Shown here: positions 45,274 to 54,174 of the stretch, piece by piece
How positions within the stretch are numbered: position 1 is the first letter of the stretch
Layout: the number at the start of each line of letters is the position of its first letter
Origin: Sphingobacteriaceae bacterium GW460-11-11-14-LB5
Lineage (GTDB): Bacteria > Bacteroidota > Bacteroidia > Sphingobacteriales > Sphingobacteriaceae
DNA: 64,000 nucleotides
Reading direction: 5' to 3'
Assembly (NCBI GenBank): GCA_002151545.1
Contig: CP021237.1
Span: forward strand, 2,852,001 to 2,916,000
Notes under the pieces: model-generated
What the model was told of the DNA's origin: nothing
The model's input: only the letters and a program-made list of their open reading frames with translations
Databases searched by the model: none
Position numbers and translations under genes: made by a program

Positions 45274-45318
45274 TAAAGCGGTGAGTAGAACTACGAAAGT
45301 TTCGGACTCACCGCTTTA
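45274..45318. repeat. Inverted repeat beside the integrase gene
   Basis: TAAAGCGGTGAGT (45274-45286) and ACTCACCGCTTTA (45306-45318) are exact complements across 19 bases, with GGTGAGTAAAGC just before, a partial direct copy. It is not followed by a T run. Its place between the probable att site and the integrase suggests a recombination or regulatory role. Confidence 0.75.
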
Positions 45319-45415
45319 GGGGTTAATCGATTGTTAATCAACTAGTTTACCTCGTACACATCTTGACTTTTTTTGACTGCAATCTTAACTTTATTTCACC
45401 TTTAAGATTACTTTT

Positions 45416-46684
45416 ATGAAAAGAAATTTCAGTTTACTTTACTTTTTAAAAAAAGCAAAGACAGATCAAGAGGGTATTTCCTCCATCTACATGAGGATTA
45501 CAATCGAAAAAAAACGCGTCGATCTTGCAACAGGCAAACAATGCGCAGATACCGACTGGTTGAATGGCAAAGTAGCGGGAAATTCTGCCCATGCAAAAAC
45601 CATCAACCAATACCTAAGACAATTAGAATCAAAGGTTCATGAATCACATCGTAACCTAATCATGATCGGTGACGAGGTGACGGCCAAAACTTTGGCGGAT
45701 GATTTTCTGGGAAAAGGAAGCAAAGTAAGAAAACTAGTAGAAGTTTTTGAAGACCACAATAGAGAAATGGCAGAACTAGTGGGCATAGAATTCGCACCAA
45801 TGACGCTGCTACGTTACCAGACGGCACTTAGACACTTGCGGCAATATCTTCAGGAAAAACATAAAGTCCATGACATTGACATCAAAAAAATTGATCACCA
45901 GTTCCTGACGAACTACGAATTCTTTTTAAGGACAACCAGAAAATGCAATAATAACTCGGCAGTAAAGTATATTAAAAATCTTAAAAAAATCATCAAAAGA
46001 TGTTTGGCAAATGGCTGGCTATATAGAGATCCGTTTGCAAACTTCAAAGCCAAAGTAAGAGTTATTGAAAGACCCTGCCTCTCTGAGGAGCAAGTAAGTT
46101 CTTTGGAAATGCGCGAATTTACTAACGAACGACTGAACCGTGTAAAAGATATATTTCTTTTCAGCTGCTACACTGGACTTGCCTACATTGATATTTACCA
46201 GTTGAAAAGGTGTGAAATCATTAACAAAAATGGGGATGAAAAGTGGATTATGATTAATAGGCAGAAGACAGGCACTCCAACCCGTGTACCGCTTTTACCT
46301 AAAGCCGTGGCCTTGCTCGACAAATATGAAAATCATCCACTTTGTGTTGATCTGGATAAAGCTTTCCCGGTTAGCTCCAATCAAAAAATGAATGCCTACC
46401 TCAAAGAAATCGCAGATGTATGTGGCATTAAAATTCCCCTATCCTATCATATTGCCCGCCATACTTTTGCTACAACAATAACCCTTCAGAACGGAGTCCC
46501 CATCGAAACAGTAAGTAAAATGCTGGGACATAAGGACATAAGGACAACACAGCACTACGCCAAAACCCTGGATGTAAAAGTGGGCAGAGACATGGCAATG
46601 CTGAAAGAGAAGCTTGCGAGAGCAAAACCTTTAGCCAAAAATACCATCTACAACTACACTATAACTAATAATAATGGAAAATAA
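45416..46684 (+). CDS. Tyrosine recombinase (integrase) of an integrative element
   Basis: The 422-residue product has a Bacteroidota-type arm-binding domain (about 1-95), a SAM-like core (about 110-215: 'TLLRYQTALRHLRQYLQEK') and a catalytic domain with 'FSCYTGLAYIDIYQLKR', 'HIARHTFATTITLQNGVPI', 'MLGHKDIRTTQHYAK' giving the His-x-x-Arg, His and Tyr residues. In the first catalytic block the usual Arg after Thr-Gly-Leu is Ala, as in several Bacteroidota integrases such as IntDOT, where it is Ser. It lies just past tmRNA and points into the element; ORF6N overlaps its end by 11 bases. Confidence 0.93.
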   Translation: MKRNFSLLYFLKKAKTDQEGISSIYMRITIEKKRVDLATGKQCADTDWLNGKVAGNSAHAKTINQYLRQLESKVHESHRNLIMIGDEVTAKTLADDFLGKGSKVRKLVEVFEDHNREMAELVGIEFAPMTLLRYQTALRHLRQYLQEKHKVHDIDIKKIDHQFLTNYEFFLRTTRKCNNNSAVKYIKNLKKIIKRCLANGWLYRDPFANFKAKVRVIERPCLSEEQVSSLEMREFTNERLNRVKDIFLFSCYTGLAYIDIYQLKRCEIINKNGDEKWIMINRQKTGTPTRVPLLPKAVALLDKYENHPLCVDLDKAFPVSSNQKMNAYLKEIADVCGIKIPLSYHIARHTFATTITLQNGVPIETVSKMLGHKDIRTTQHYAKTLDVKVGRDMAMLKEKLARAKPLAKNTIYNYTITNNNGK

Positions 46685-47216
46685 CCCACAACACCCGATC
46701 ACCGAAGAAACGATCACTGGCAAAATATACCACATAAGAAATCAAAAAGTAATGCTGGACAGTGATTTATCTAATCTTTACCAGGTCGAAACCAAACAGC
46801 TTAAGCGGCAGGTAAAGAGAAACCTTTTAAGATTCCCTGCTGATTTTATGTTTGAACTTAGTGATGACGAACAGAAAATCCTAAGGAGCCAATTTGGCAC
46901 CTTAGGACATGGAACGTATTCGAAATATCGGACTATGGCTTTTACAGAACAGGGAGTTGCAATGCTTTCAAGTGTTCTGAACAGTGAACGGGCCATTCTG
47001 GTCAACATCGAAATCATCAGGACATTTACTAAAATTCGTTCAACGATTGCGCAAAGCATAGTTTTAAAACAAGAAATCGATAAGATCAAAAGCCGTCTGG
47101 ACAATCAGGACAAAAATCTGGAACTTGTATTTAAATACCTAGATGAGCTCATTTCACCAAAGGTTCCTGAAGCTGTTCCAAGACAACGGATTGGCTTCAG
47201 ACCTGACATAATATAA
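46674..47216 (+). CDS. ORF6N domain DNA-binding protein
   Basis: The 180-residue product has an ORF6N domain (about 15-100): 'IYHIRNQKVMLDSDLSNLYQVETKQLKRQVKRNLLRFPADFMFELSDDE', the family hallmark, and 'FTEQGVAMLSSVLNSERAILVNIEIIRTF'. A coiled coil follows (about 120-155). ORF6N proteins are common in Bacteroidota mobile elements and phages; they probably bind DNA but the role is unknown. It overlaps the integrase stop by 11 bases, implying coupling. Confidence 0.9.
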   Translation: MENNPQHPITEETITGKIYHIRNQKVMLDSDLSNLYQVETKQLKRQVKRNLLRFPADFMFELSDDEQKILRSQFGTLGHGTYSKYRTMAFTEQGVAMLSSVLNSERAILVNIEIIRTFTKIRSTIAQSIVLKQEIDKIKSRLDNQDKNLELVFKYLDELISPKVPEAVPRQRIGFRPDII

Positions 47217-47228
47217 GCAAGCAAACGC

Positions 47229-47255
47229 ACCTCGGAGGCGATTTGCTTCCGAGGT
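47229..47255. repeat. Hairpin between ORF6N and the DUF3276-RadC gene
   Basis: ACCTCGGAGGC and GCTTCCGAGGT pair (one G-T) around GATTT. The following bases are ATTATC, so it is a weak terminator at best and could serve both convergent genes. Confidence 0.6.
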
Positions 47256-47308
47256 ATTATCAAGTTAGTAGGAAATACTCAGTCAATGAAAAACATTAAA
47301 AATCAAGC

Positions 47309-47875
47309 CTAACTAAAAATTCTTCTCCCCAGCTCGATAGCTGCCAGCACAACACTGGATCGGGCTGAACCAATACCCTTGAACCTTGATAAATCTGCAT
47401 GTCGTACCGCCGCCAGACATCTCAGATCAGACCCACCGGCTTTAAATATCTGATCGCCGATATCCAAGGCACTGTTGTCAGGTGTCCCTGAGCCAATTAG
47501 TATCGCCAGCAACTCAGCAGTTTTCATCTTGTCTCCTCCTGATAAAAGAAGTTTCTCCCTGGGCCTTAACTCCACAGGAAGCCCCTTTATCCCATAGATA
47601 CGTTCCTGTTTATTTTCATGAAATAAATCAAGTACAGACTTTTCCTTTTCTTCAATCTGCGTGGCAGTGGTAAACAGCGAACAAAACGCCGAAATCAGGA
47701 ATTCAAAATCTTCTTGAAAAACAACTATCCTACGCATGTTGTAACTACCATCCTGCTGCTCGTCACTTCTGGTTATCTGGATATAGTTAGTATTATTCCT
47801 CGCTGTCTTAAAATCAAGAAAAAAATTCCTTCTTCCGGAATTAAATGTTTCTGTGGCAATCGTTCTGTTTTTCAT
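47309..47875 (-). CDS. DUF3276 (PUR-like) domain fused to the RadC N-terminal domain
   Basis: The 188-residue product joins two domains. Residues about 5-75 ('TFNSGRRNFFLDFKTARNNTNYIQITRS', 'MRRIVVFQEDFEFL') match DUF3276, a PUR-alpha-like nucleic-acid-binding domain that is usually a stand-alone protein in this phylum. Residues about 100-188 ('GLPVELRPREKLLLSGGDKMKTAELLAILIGSGT' and 'RFKGIGSARSSVVLAAIELGRR') match the helix-hairpin-helix part of RadC. The JAB/MPN metalloprotease-like domain of full RadC is missing. It is on the integrative element and may bind DNA. I know of no described fusion of this type. Confidence 0.8.
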   Translation of the reverse strand: MKNRTIATETFNSGRRNFFLDFKTARNNTNYIQITRSDEQQDGSYNMRRIVVFQEDFEFLISAFCSLFTTATQIEEKEKSVLDLFHENKQERIYGIKGLPVELRPREKLLLSGGDKMKTAELLAILIGSGTPDNSALDIGDQIFKAGGSDLRCLAAVRHADLSRFKGIGSARSSVVLAAIELGRRIFS

Positions 47876-48055
47876 AGCATAAAAAATTGATTAACCCAAA
47901 GCTGCATCACAATTACATTTTAAACGGAAATTAACCGATTATAAACGTTTAAAATCGGTTAGCAGTAAATGTTTCATACTTATTAGAAGCTGAGAGAATT
48001 ACCACTTTTGGCAGATAATACTTAAATTCAATAATGAATCATCAACGCTTAAATT

Positions 48056-48451
48056 ATGAAGACCGACATCGCCCCAATCAAGATCCATTGCGAAGAATGT
48101 AATGAAATACTCCACGGGAGAACAGATAAACGCTTTTGCAGCGACCTTTGCCGCACCAGTTTCAATAATCGCCGAAGGCAAAAAGAAGCTGCAATTGATC
48201 CGCCCTTCATCCAGGAGATACCCAAGGTTATCCTGAAAAACTACCGTATACTTCGTAAACTTAGTGCTGGAGAGAAAATAACAGTTAAAAAAAGTATGCT
48301 TGAAAAACAAGGCTTCAATTTTAAATTTATGACCAGTTATTATACCACTTTAGATGGCGACATCTATCATTTTTGCTTTGATCTGGGGTATCTGCCCATT
48401 AAGAGTGATAGAATACTCATCGTCAATCAGCCTTCGCAGATAGAAATCTAA
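48056..48451 (+). CDS. Small zinc-ribbon protein of mobile elements
   Basis: The 131-residue product begins with a zinc ribbon: 'CEECNEILHGRTDKRFCSDLCRTSFNNRRRQ' (Cys12, Cys15, then Cys28 and Cys32 by position). The rest (about 50-131) is basic then beta-rich and not recognised. Similar ribbons with a C-terminal tail occur in Bacteroidota integrative elements, usually near the integrase. It may bind DNA or RNA; the function is unknown. Start is the first ATG after a gap of 180 bases. Confidence 0.7.
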   Translation: MKTDIAPIKIHCEECNEILHGRTDKRFCSDLCRTSFNNRRRQKEAAIDPPFIQEIPKVILKNYRILRKLSAGEKITVKKSMLEKQGFNFKFMTSYYTTLDGDIYHFCFDLGYLPIKSDRILIVNQPSQIEI

Positions 48452-48754
48452 CTGACATCAGTTCAAAATACCCACACAAAGCACCGGCAAATACTATTGC
48501 TCTTCGTTTGATAGAAATTATCGGAAAAATGAACCGGTACGTTAATGCCTATTTTGCTACAACTCATACCAATTATAACTTTCCTGCTTTAGTTTGGATC
48601 AGATAAATATTTTGACAAACAAATTCGGCATAAGACTGATCATGGAACAGTTTTAGATTCCCCCATTCTTCTTGGATTTAAAAAAGTAAAATCATTACAT
48701 TTGGCTTGCTGATTTTGGGTTTTCCTGGCCCGAGAAGCTTAACCAAATTGCTCT
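48452..48754. other. Intergenic region before the sigma factor gene
   Basis: About 300 bases at the border between integrase-side genes and the carbohydrate-use cargo. It contains the promoter at 48672-48703; no other feature is seen. Confidence 0.5.
48672..48703 (+). promoter_or_regulatory. Candidate promoter of the ECF sigma gene
   Basis: TTG (48672-48674), 21 bases, then TACATTTG (48696-48703), an exact -7 box, about 52 bases before the ATG. It is of the housekeeping kind, so the sigma gene may not depend on its own product. Confidence 0.55.
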
Positions 48755-49321
48755 ATGACAGAAATGTCGTCTATAACTGAGAAATCACTTTTAAACGCTT
48801 TAATCGGAGGCGACAGGAAAGCATTTATTCAAATTTATGAATATTATTGGCTACCCTTATTGCTTCATGCCGAGCGGATGTTGAACGATGAACAACAAGC
48901 TCAGGATGTTGTTCAGGATGTTTTTGTCATGCTATGGGAAAAAAGGGACACCTTGATTATTCAATCCTCCATTAAAGGTTTTTTATATGCCGCTACTCGA
49001 AATCGGATTCTCAATGTTTTCAAAAAGGAAAAGGTAAAAGCGAACCATTTTAATACATTGGCCAACTCCGAGGAATCCGAAACCATACAAACTGATTATT
49101 TAATACGTGAAAAGGAGCTTGAGGCATTGATAGAAAGTGAAATTGAAAAGCTACCACCAAAAATGAGAACAGTTTTTCTGCTAAAGCGTAAAGACCAATT
49201 GTCATATAAGGAAATTTCAACAACCTTAGGTATTTCTGATTTAACGGTGAAAACACAGATGAACAAAGCCATTAAGATTCTAAGATTGAGACTGGAAGGC
49301 TTACGAATTTTATTTTTCTAA
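48755..49321 (+). CDS. ECF RNA polymerase sigma factor (SusCD-locus type)
   Basis: The 188-residue product has sigma region 2 (about 25-90: 'AFIQIYEYYWLPLLLHAERMLNDEQQAQDVVQDVFVMLWEK') and region 4 (about 130-182: 'LPPKMRTVFLLKRKDQLSYKEISTTLGISDLTVKTQMNKAIKIL'). It is the usual partner of a FecR-like anti-sigma factor and activates the downstream SusC operon when a glycan binds the STN domain. The anti-sigma gene begins 68 bases after its stop. It is cargo of the integrative element. Confidence 0.94.
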   Translation: MTEMSSITEKSLLNALIGGDRKAFIQIYEYYWLPLLLHAERMLNDEQQAQDVVQDVFVMLWEKRDTLIIQSSIKGFLYAATRNRILNVFKKEKVKANHFNTLANSEESETIQTDYLIREKELEALIESEIEKLPPKMRTVFLLKRKDQLSYKEISTTLGISDLTVKTQMNKAIKILRLRLEGLRILFF

Positions 49322-49390
49322 ATAAATTAATTCTCCAATACAACATTGCCTTAAGCAAATTGTCCTAAGTATATAAAGGAGAATTTATTT
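49320..49390 (+). promoter_or_regulatory. Hairpin enclosing the anti-sigma ribosome site and start
   Basis: The left arm AAATAAATTAATTCTCC (49320-49336) can pair with GGAGAATTTATTT (49378-49390): 13 pairs with a 4-base bulge. The right arm holds most of the AAGGAG ribosome site (49376-49381) and the first base of the TTG start. Folded, it would hide that start from ribosomes. Confidence 0.6.
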
Positions 49391-50523
49391 TGGACAAAAA
49401 CAAAGATCAGCTACTCGAAAAATACCTGTCAGGCCACTGCAGTGAAGAAGAAAGAGCCGCAATAGAACAAGAATATAACCACTTTGCCAAAAGTAAAGAG
49501 AATCTGATTAAGCCTGACCAAAATCGGTTAGCGCAAACCAAACTGGCGATGTGGTCTCAGATAGATACTCGTACTTCTCTAAAAAAACGCAATTATACTG
49601 GCAGATGGCTTATTGGCGCAGCCGCATCACTGATCATAGTATTTGGACTGTATTATTCTTATCGGAATACTGAAGCCCCCCTACCAGCAGGTAAATCAGC
49701 TAAACACCTAACGAGTATTCCTCCAGGTGGCAATAACGCGACGTTAACATTGGCCAGTGGCCATCAGATTATTTTAAACAACCTAAAAGATGGAGCGATC
49801 CAACAGGAAAATGGTGTACGTATCCAAAAAAATAAAGATGGAGAATTAACCTATGTATTCGCTGCAAACCAAAACCAGAACGTAAACTCCTATAATACAA
49901 TTACCACACCACGAGGTGGAAAATATACCGTTAAACTTGCTGATGGCACCCTCGCAATGCTTGATGCGCAATCTTCTATACATTTCCCTGTGGTTTTCCA
50001 AGGTAAAACAAGAGCTGTTACCACGACAGGTCAGGTTTATTTTGAGGTAGCCCATGACCCAACAAAACCTTTTATAGTAACTTCTGGCAAACAAAGCATT
50101 GAAGTTTTGGGCACACACTTTAACATAGAAAATTATAATGAAAAAGGTGATGCAACTACAACCCTCATTGAGGGAAAAGTTAAAGTCCATTTTAATGGCC
50201 GTACCGCAGTTTTAAAGCCTGGTCAACAATCAACTGTAAATGCTACGAAGCCAGAAATTATCGTCGGCACTGTTGATGATATAGAGGAAGTTCTTGCCTG
50301 GAAAAATGGATTCTTCAAATTTAATTATGCCGATGTTGTGAGTATCATGCAGGAACTGAGCAGATGGTATGATATAAAAGTTCAGTACCAGGGCAGTGTA
50401 GCTACTAAAAGATTTTCTGGTAAAATTTATCGAACCTTAAATTTCGATGAAGTTTTGAACATCCTGAAGTTTTCTAAAATAAAGCTAAAACGGGATGGGA
50501 ATACGATAACCGTTACCAATTAA
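49390..50523 (+). CDS. FecR-family anti-sigma factor
   Basis: The 377-residue product starts at TTG (49390), supported by AAGGAG 8 bases upstream and the lack of a better ATG. Domains: cytoplasmic sigma-binding segment (1-80), a membrane helix (about 72-92: 'IGAAASLIIVFGLYY'), a periplasmic FecR domain (about 125-225: 'TTPRGGKYTVKLADGTLAMLDAQSSIHFP') and a DUF4974 end (about 305-375). It holds the sigma factor until the STN domain of the next gene's SusC signals glycan uptake. The TTG start and hairpin suggest low or controlled expression. Confidence 0.92.
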   Translation: MDKNKDQLLEKYLSGHCSEEERAAIEQEYNHFAKSKENLIKPDQNRLAQTKLAMWSQIDTRTSLKKRNYTGRWLIGAAASLIIVFGLYYSYRNTEAPLPAGKSAKHLTSIPPGGNNATLTLASGHQIILNNLKDGAIQQENGVRIQKNKDGELTYVFAANQNQNVNSYNTITTPRGGKYTVKLADGTLAMLDAQSSIHFPVVFQGKTRAVTTTGQVYFEVAHDPTKPFIVTSGKQSIEVLGTHFNIENYNEKGDATTTLIEGKVKVHFNGRTAVLKPGQQSTVNATKPEIIVGTVDDIEEVLAWKNGFFKFNYADVVSIMQELSRWYDIKVQYQGSVATKRFSGKIYRTLNFDEVLNILKFSKIKLKRDGNTITVTN

Positions 50524-50596
50524 CTAACCAAAACCAAACCAACAAACTATGCAACTCATCTACACATAAATCCACCTGAGCATTAAAATATAAAAA

Positions 50597-50668
50597 CCGC
50601 AAAAGTGATGCAACACTTTTACGGTAAGTTTTATTGAGCTCCCCGTTTCTAATCAAGGATTAGAAACG
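50597..50668. repeat. Two hairpins between anti-sigma and SusC genes
   Basis: CCGCAAAAGTG/CACTTTTACGG (50597-50624) and CGTTTCTAATC/GATTAGAAACG (50644-50668, perfect 11 base pairs) lie in the 190 bases between the genes. Neither has a clear T run. They may act on mRNA or as regulator binding sites. Confidence 0.6.
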
Positions 50669-50713
50669 CCAATCTTAAGAAAATCAAGAATTTCAACTCA
50701 AACCACTAAGTTA

Positions 50714-53700
50714 ATGAAAATATATTTTTTGTTGGCCAAAATCAAGTATTGGCTAAACTTTATTCCACTCTATATGAAATTGAGTACACTTTTATTATTT
50801 ATTGTAATCATGCACACCAATGCAAAAAGTGTTGGGCAACAGATTACAGTAAACGCAAAAAACCAACCACTGCAACAATTGTTCAAGGTTATTGAAAAGC
50901 AAAGTGCTTACGTGTTTTTCTATAGTCCTACAGATATAAAAGAGACAAGATCTACAGTATCTGCAGTCAACCAAAACATTGAGGCAATCATGGAGCAATG
51001 CTTGAAAAACTCTTCCCTGATTTATAAAGTGGTGGGCAAAAACATTATCATCTCTAAAAAGGATGAGGTATTAAGCCCTGTGGCCGACATTGTTATCAGA
51101 GGAAAGGTAACCGATACTACCGGCCAAGCCCTTCCCGACGTAAGTGTACTGGTAAAGGGAACTACCCAGGGTACGAGAACAGACAAAAACGGAAATTTTA
51201 TGTTAACCTTAAAAGATAGCAAATCTACGCTTATTATATCGTTGATTGGCTATTCAAGTAAGGAAATCAATGTAAGCTCAAGTGGTGTTTTAGATATCGT
51301 ACTTAAAGAAGCAGCAAATCAGTTACAAAATGTAGTTGTGGTAGGTTATGGTAGCCAGAAGAAAGAAAATTTAATCGGTTCAGTGGCCCAGGTAAGTGCC
51401 AAAGATATCAATAACAGAACAGCTCCATCTCTTTCCAATGCCTTAACTGGCCAACTACCAGGGGTAACACTAATTCAAAGGAGCGGTCAGCCTGGTTCAG
51501 ATGGGGCCAATATCCAGGTGAGAGGATTAGGATCATTTGGCGCCAGTGCAGTTCCGTTTATTTTGGTTGACGGTATTCCGGTAAATTCTTTTAATGATAT
51601 CAATCCCAATGAAGTAAGCAGTATATCGGTATTAAAAGATGCCTCCACTGCCGCAATCTACGGATCAAGGGCTGCCAATGGTGTTATTTTAGTCACGACC
51701 AAAACAGGACAGGGAGCAGATGGAAAACTGGCAATCAATTACAATGGTTATGCAGGTTTCCAAAAACCTACGGCCTATCCAAATTTCGTGAATTCCACAG
51801 ATTATGCCCGACTAATAAACGAGGCTCAGCCAGGTACTTACTCTGCAGCAGAAATTCAAAAATTTACTGATGGAAGCGACCCGAATAATTATCCGAATTC
51901 GAATTGGATTGATATGGTTTTCAAAAAATCGGCATTTCAAACAGGTCACAACCTTAGTTTTGCAAATAACACCAAAAACACGCAATACCTGGTCGCGTTC
52001 GGATTATTAGATCAGGATGGAATTGTAGCCAAGAACAATTATAACCGTTATAACCTTCGATTAAATTTAACCAATAAAATATTAGACAACTTAACCTTAA
52101 CGTCGAGAGTTAGCGCAGCCCAATACAGTGATAACCAGCCTGCCCCACCGGCCAACCTGGATTTTAATGATATGTTAACTGCTATTGGTCAGGCGGTAAG
52201 GACCCCTCCCACTTACGTAAACCAACTTACAAATGGCGATTATGGCTTGGGATTTATTGGCAAAGGCACCCCATACACCTATTTGAATAATGAATCATTC
52301 TATAAAAACAAACAAACTGACCTGTTAATTAATGAACGTATAGATTATAAAGTTATACCAGAACTCACCCTTTCTGTTATTGGTGCTTACACCCAGTTGA
52401 GCGGCACAGAAAAACGCTACCTGTCTACGCAACGGCTTAATTCATTGGTAAATACCGGCCCTGGTAACTTAACTCAAATAAGCACGCTAAACTATTATAA
52501 AACATTCCAGCAACTAGCAGAGTTTAAAAAGAATTTTGGAGCACATCAATTGGGTGTTTTAGCCGGGCATACTTTTGAATATAACTATAACAGCCGAAAC
52601 GCAGCAAGTAGAGGAAATTACTTTACCAATGCCTTAACAGAGCTTAATGCAGGTGATGCAAGTACACAAACCAATAATGGCACTGCAAGTGAGGCGGCAT
52701 TAGATTCCTATTTTGGGCGTTTAAATTATTCATTTGCGAATAGATACCTGGTAGAAGGTACGATACGGTACGATGGTTCTTCCAGATTTGGACCTAGCAA
52801 TAAATATGCTACTTACCCTGCGGTGGCAGTGGGATGGCGAATCTCTGAAGAGAAATTCTTGAAGAATAAGCTTTCGTGGCTAAATGAACTGAAATTTAAG
52901 GCTTCATACGGTACATTGGGCAACCAGAATATCGGAAATTATCCTTACCAGGAATTATTAGTATCAGGTTTTAATTATTCATTTGGCAATGTTATCTATC
53001 CAGGTGCGGCATTAAACAATGTTGTCGACCCTAATATTAAATGGGAATCAACCCGTACAAAAGATATCGGTATTGAAGGTACCTTATTTAAAACACTGAA
53101 TTTTTCGGCAACTTATTTTGATAGGTACACATATGATATCCTTGTAGTGCCAACGGGCAGTGTGTCGCGAGTGCTGGGCTTTTCGCTTAGCAATGTAAAC
53201 TCTGGCAGTTTAAGCAATAAAGGTTTTGAATTTACTTTAGATTACCGTAATAAAATTGGTGAACTCAGTTACAATGTGGGCGGTAACTTAAGCATTATCA
53301 CCAATAAAGTACTTGATTTGGGTGTTGGCAACGTCAATCAGCCAAATGGCCTGATAGGTAATGGAAGTACTATTTTTATAGGTTACCCGCTAAATATATA
53401 CTATGGTCATGTTGCCGATGGTATATTCGTTAATCCGGCTGATGTGGCCAGCTACCCCACTCAGACAGCAATTAACCCTACGGTGCAGCCAGGAGATATT
53501 CGGTATAAGGACATTAGCGGCCCCAATGGATTACCGGATGGTAAAGTAGACGCTACCTACGATCGTACCTATCTGGGGAGCCAAATTCCCAAATATACTT
53601 TCGCACTCAATATAGGGCTTAATTATAAAAATTTTGACCTACAAATCAACGGACAGGGTGTAGCTAAAGTTAAAGGGCAATTAAACGGATATGCTGGTTT

Positions 53701-54073
53701 TGCCTTCTTTGGAAACGGCAGCATTCAACAATACATGGCTGATGATCACTGGACAACCAGTAACCCTAACCCTAATGCAAAGTATCCAAGGCTACAGGTG
53801 ATACCTAATGCGGGTACACCAAACACACTAGCTTCTTCCTTTTACTTGTTAGATGCAAGTTATTTTAAAATTAGAAATATCCAACTGGGTTACACATTGC
53901 CAGCAACATTGTTCAAAAACACCCTTATAAAAAGTTTAAGGATCAATGCCAGTGCACAAAATGCCATCTCATTTCATAAATACCCTAAAGGCTGGGATCC
54001 TGAAATTAACAGTGGCGGTGCTTATTATCCGATTATGGCTAATTACACTTTTGGACTAAACGCGAATTTTTAA
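50714..54073 (+). CDS. SusC/RagA family transporter with STN signalling domain (element-borne)
   Basis: The 1,119-residue product has a signal segment (about 20-42), an STN domain (about 48-105: 'LQQLFKVIEKQSAYVFFYSPTDI'), a carboxypeptidase-regulatory-like repeat (about 125-200), plug domain ('NVVVVGYGSQKKENL', 'ANGVILVTTKTGQG') and a long barrel ending 'FGLNANF'. The STN domain marks it as a transporter that signals through the FecR gene just upstream. It imports a glycan with the following SusD. The neighbouring sulfatase suggests a sulfated glycan. Confidence 0.95.
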   Translation: MKIYFLLAKIKYWLNFIPLYMKLSTLLLFIVIMHTNAKSVGQQITVNAKNQPLQQLFKVIEKQSAYVFFYSPTDIKETRSTVSAVNQNIEAIMEQCLKNSSLIYKVVGKNIIISKKDEVLSPVADIVIRGKVTDTTGQALPDVSVLVKGTTQGTRTDKNGNFMLTLKDSKSTLIISLIGYSSKEINVSSSGVLDIVLKEAANQLQNVVVVGYGSQKKENLIGSVAQVSAKDINNRTAPSLSNALTGQLPGVTLIQRSGQPGSDGANIQVRGLGSFGASAVPFILVDGIPVNSFNDINPNEVSSISVLKDASTAAIYGSRAANGVILVTTKTGQGADGKLAINYNGYAGFQKPTAYPNFVNSTDYARLINEAQPGTYSAAEIQKFTDGSDPNNYPNSNWIDMVFKKSAFQTGHNLSFANNTKNTQYLVAFGLLDQDGIVAKNNYNRYNLRLNLTNKILDNLTLTSRVSAAQYSDNQPAPPANLDFNDMLTAIGQAVRTPPTYVNQLTNGDYGLGFIGKGTPYTYLNNESFYKNKQTDLLINERIDYKVIPELTLSVIGAYTQLSGTEKRYLSTQRLNSLVNTGPGNLTQISTLNYYKTFQQLAEFKKNFGAHQLGVLAGHTFEYNYNSRNAASRGNYFTNALTELNAGDASTQTNNGTASEAALDSYFGRLNYSFANRYLVEGTIRYDGSSRFGPSNKYATYPAVAVGWRISEEKFLKNKLSWLNELKFKASYGTLGNQNIGNYPYQELLVSGFNYSFGNVIYPGAALNNVVDPNIKWESTRTKDIGIEGTLFKTLNFSATYFDRYTYDILVVPTGSVSRVLGFSLSNVNSGSLSNKGFEFTLDYRNKIGELSYNVGGNLSIITNKVLDLGVGNVNQPNGLIGNGSTIFIGYPLNIYYGHVADGIFVNPADVASYPTQTAINPTVQPGDIRYKDISGPNGLPDGKVDATYDRTYLGSQIPKYTFALNIGLNYKNFDLQINGQGVAKVKGQLNGYAGFAFFGNGSIQQYMADDHWTTSNPNPNAKYPRLQVIPNAGTPNTLASSFYLLDASYFKIRNIQLGYTLPATLFKNTLIKSLRINASAQNAISFHKYPKGWDPEINSGGAYYPIMANYTFGLNANF

Positions 54074-54174
54074 CCTTACACTCCTCGATAAATGAAGACT
54101 CAATGGCTTTTAACTAATACCATAAACGGAAAAGTAAATCATAGAGGCATCATCAAGGACAAAAAAATAAACAG

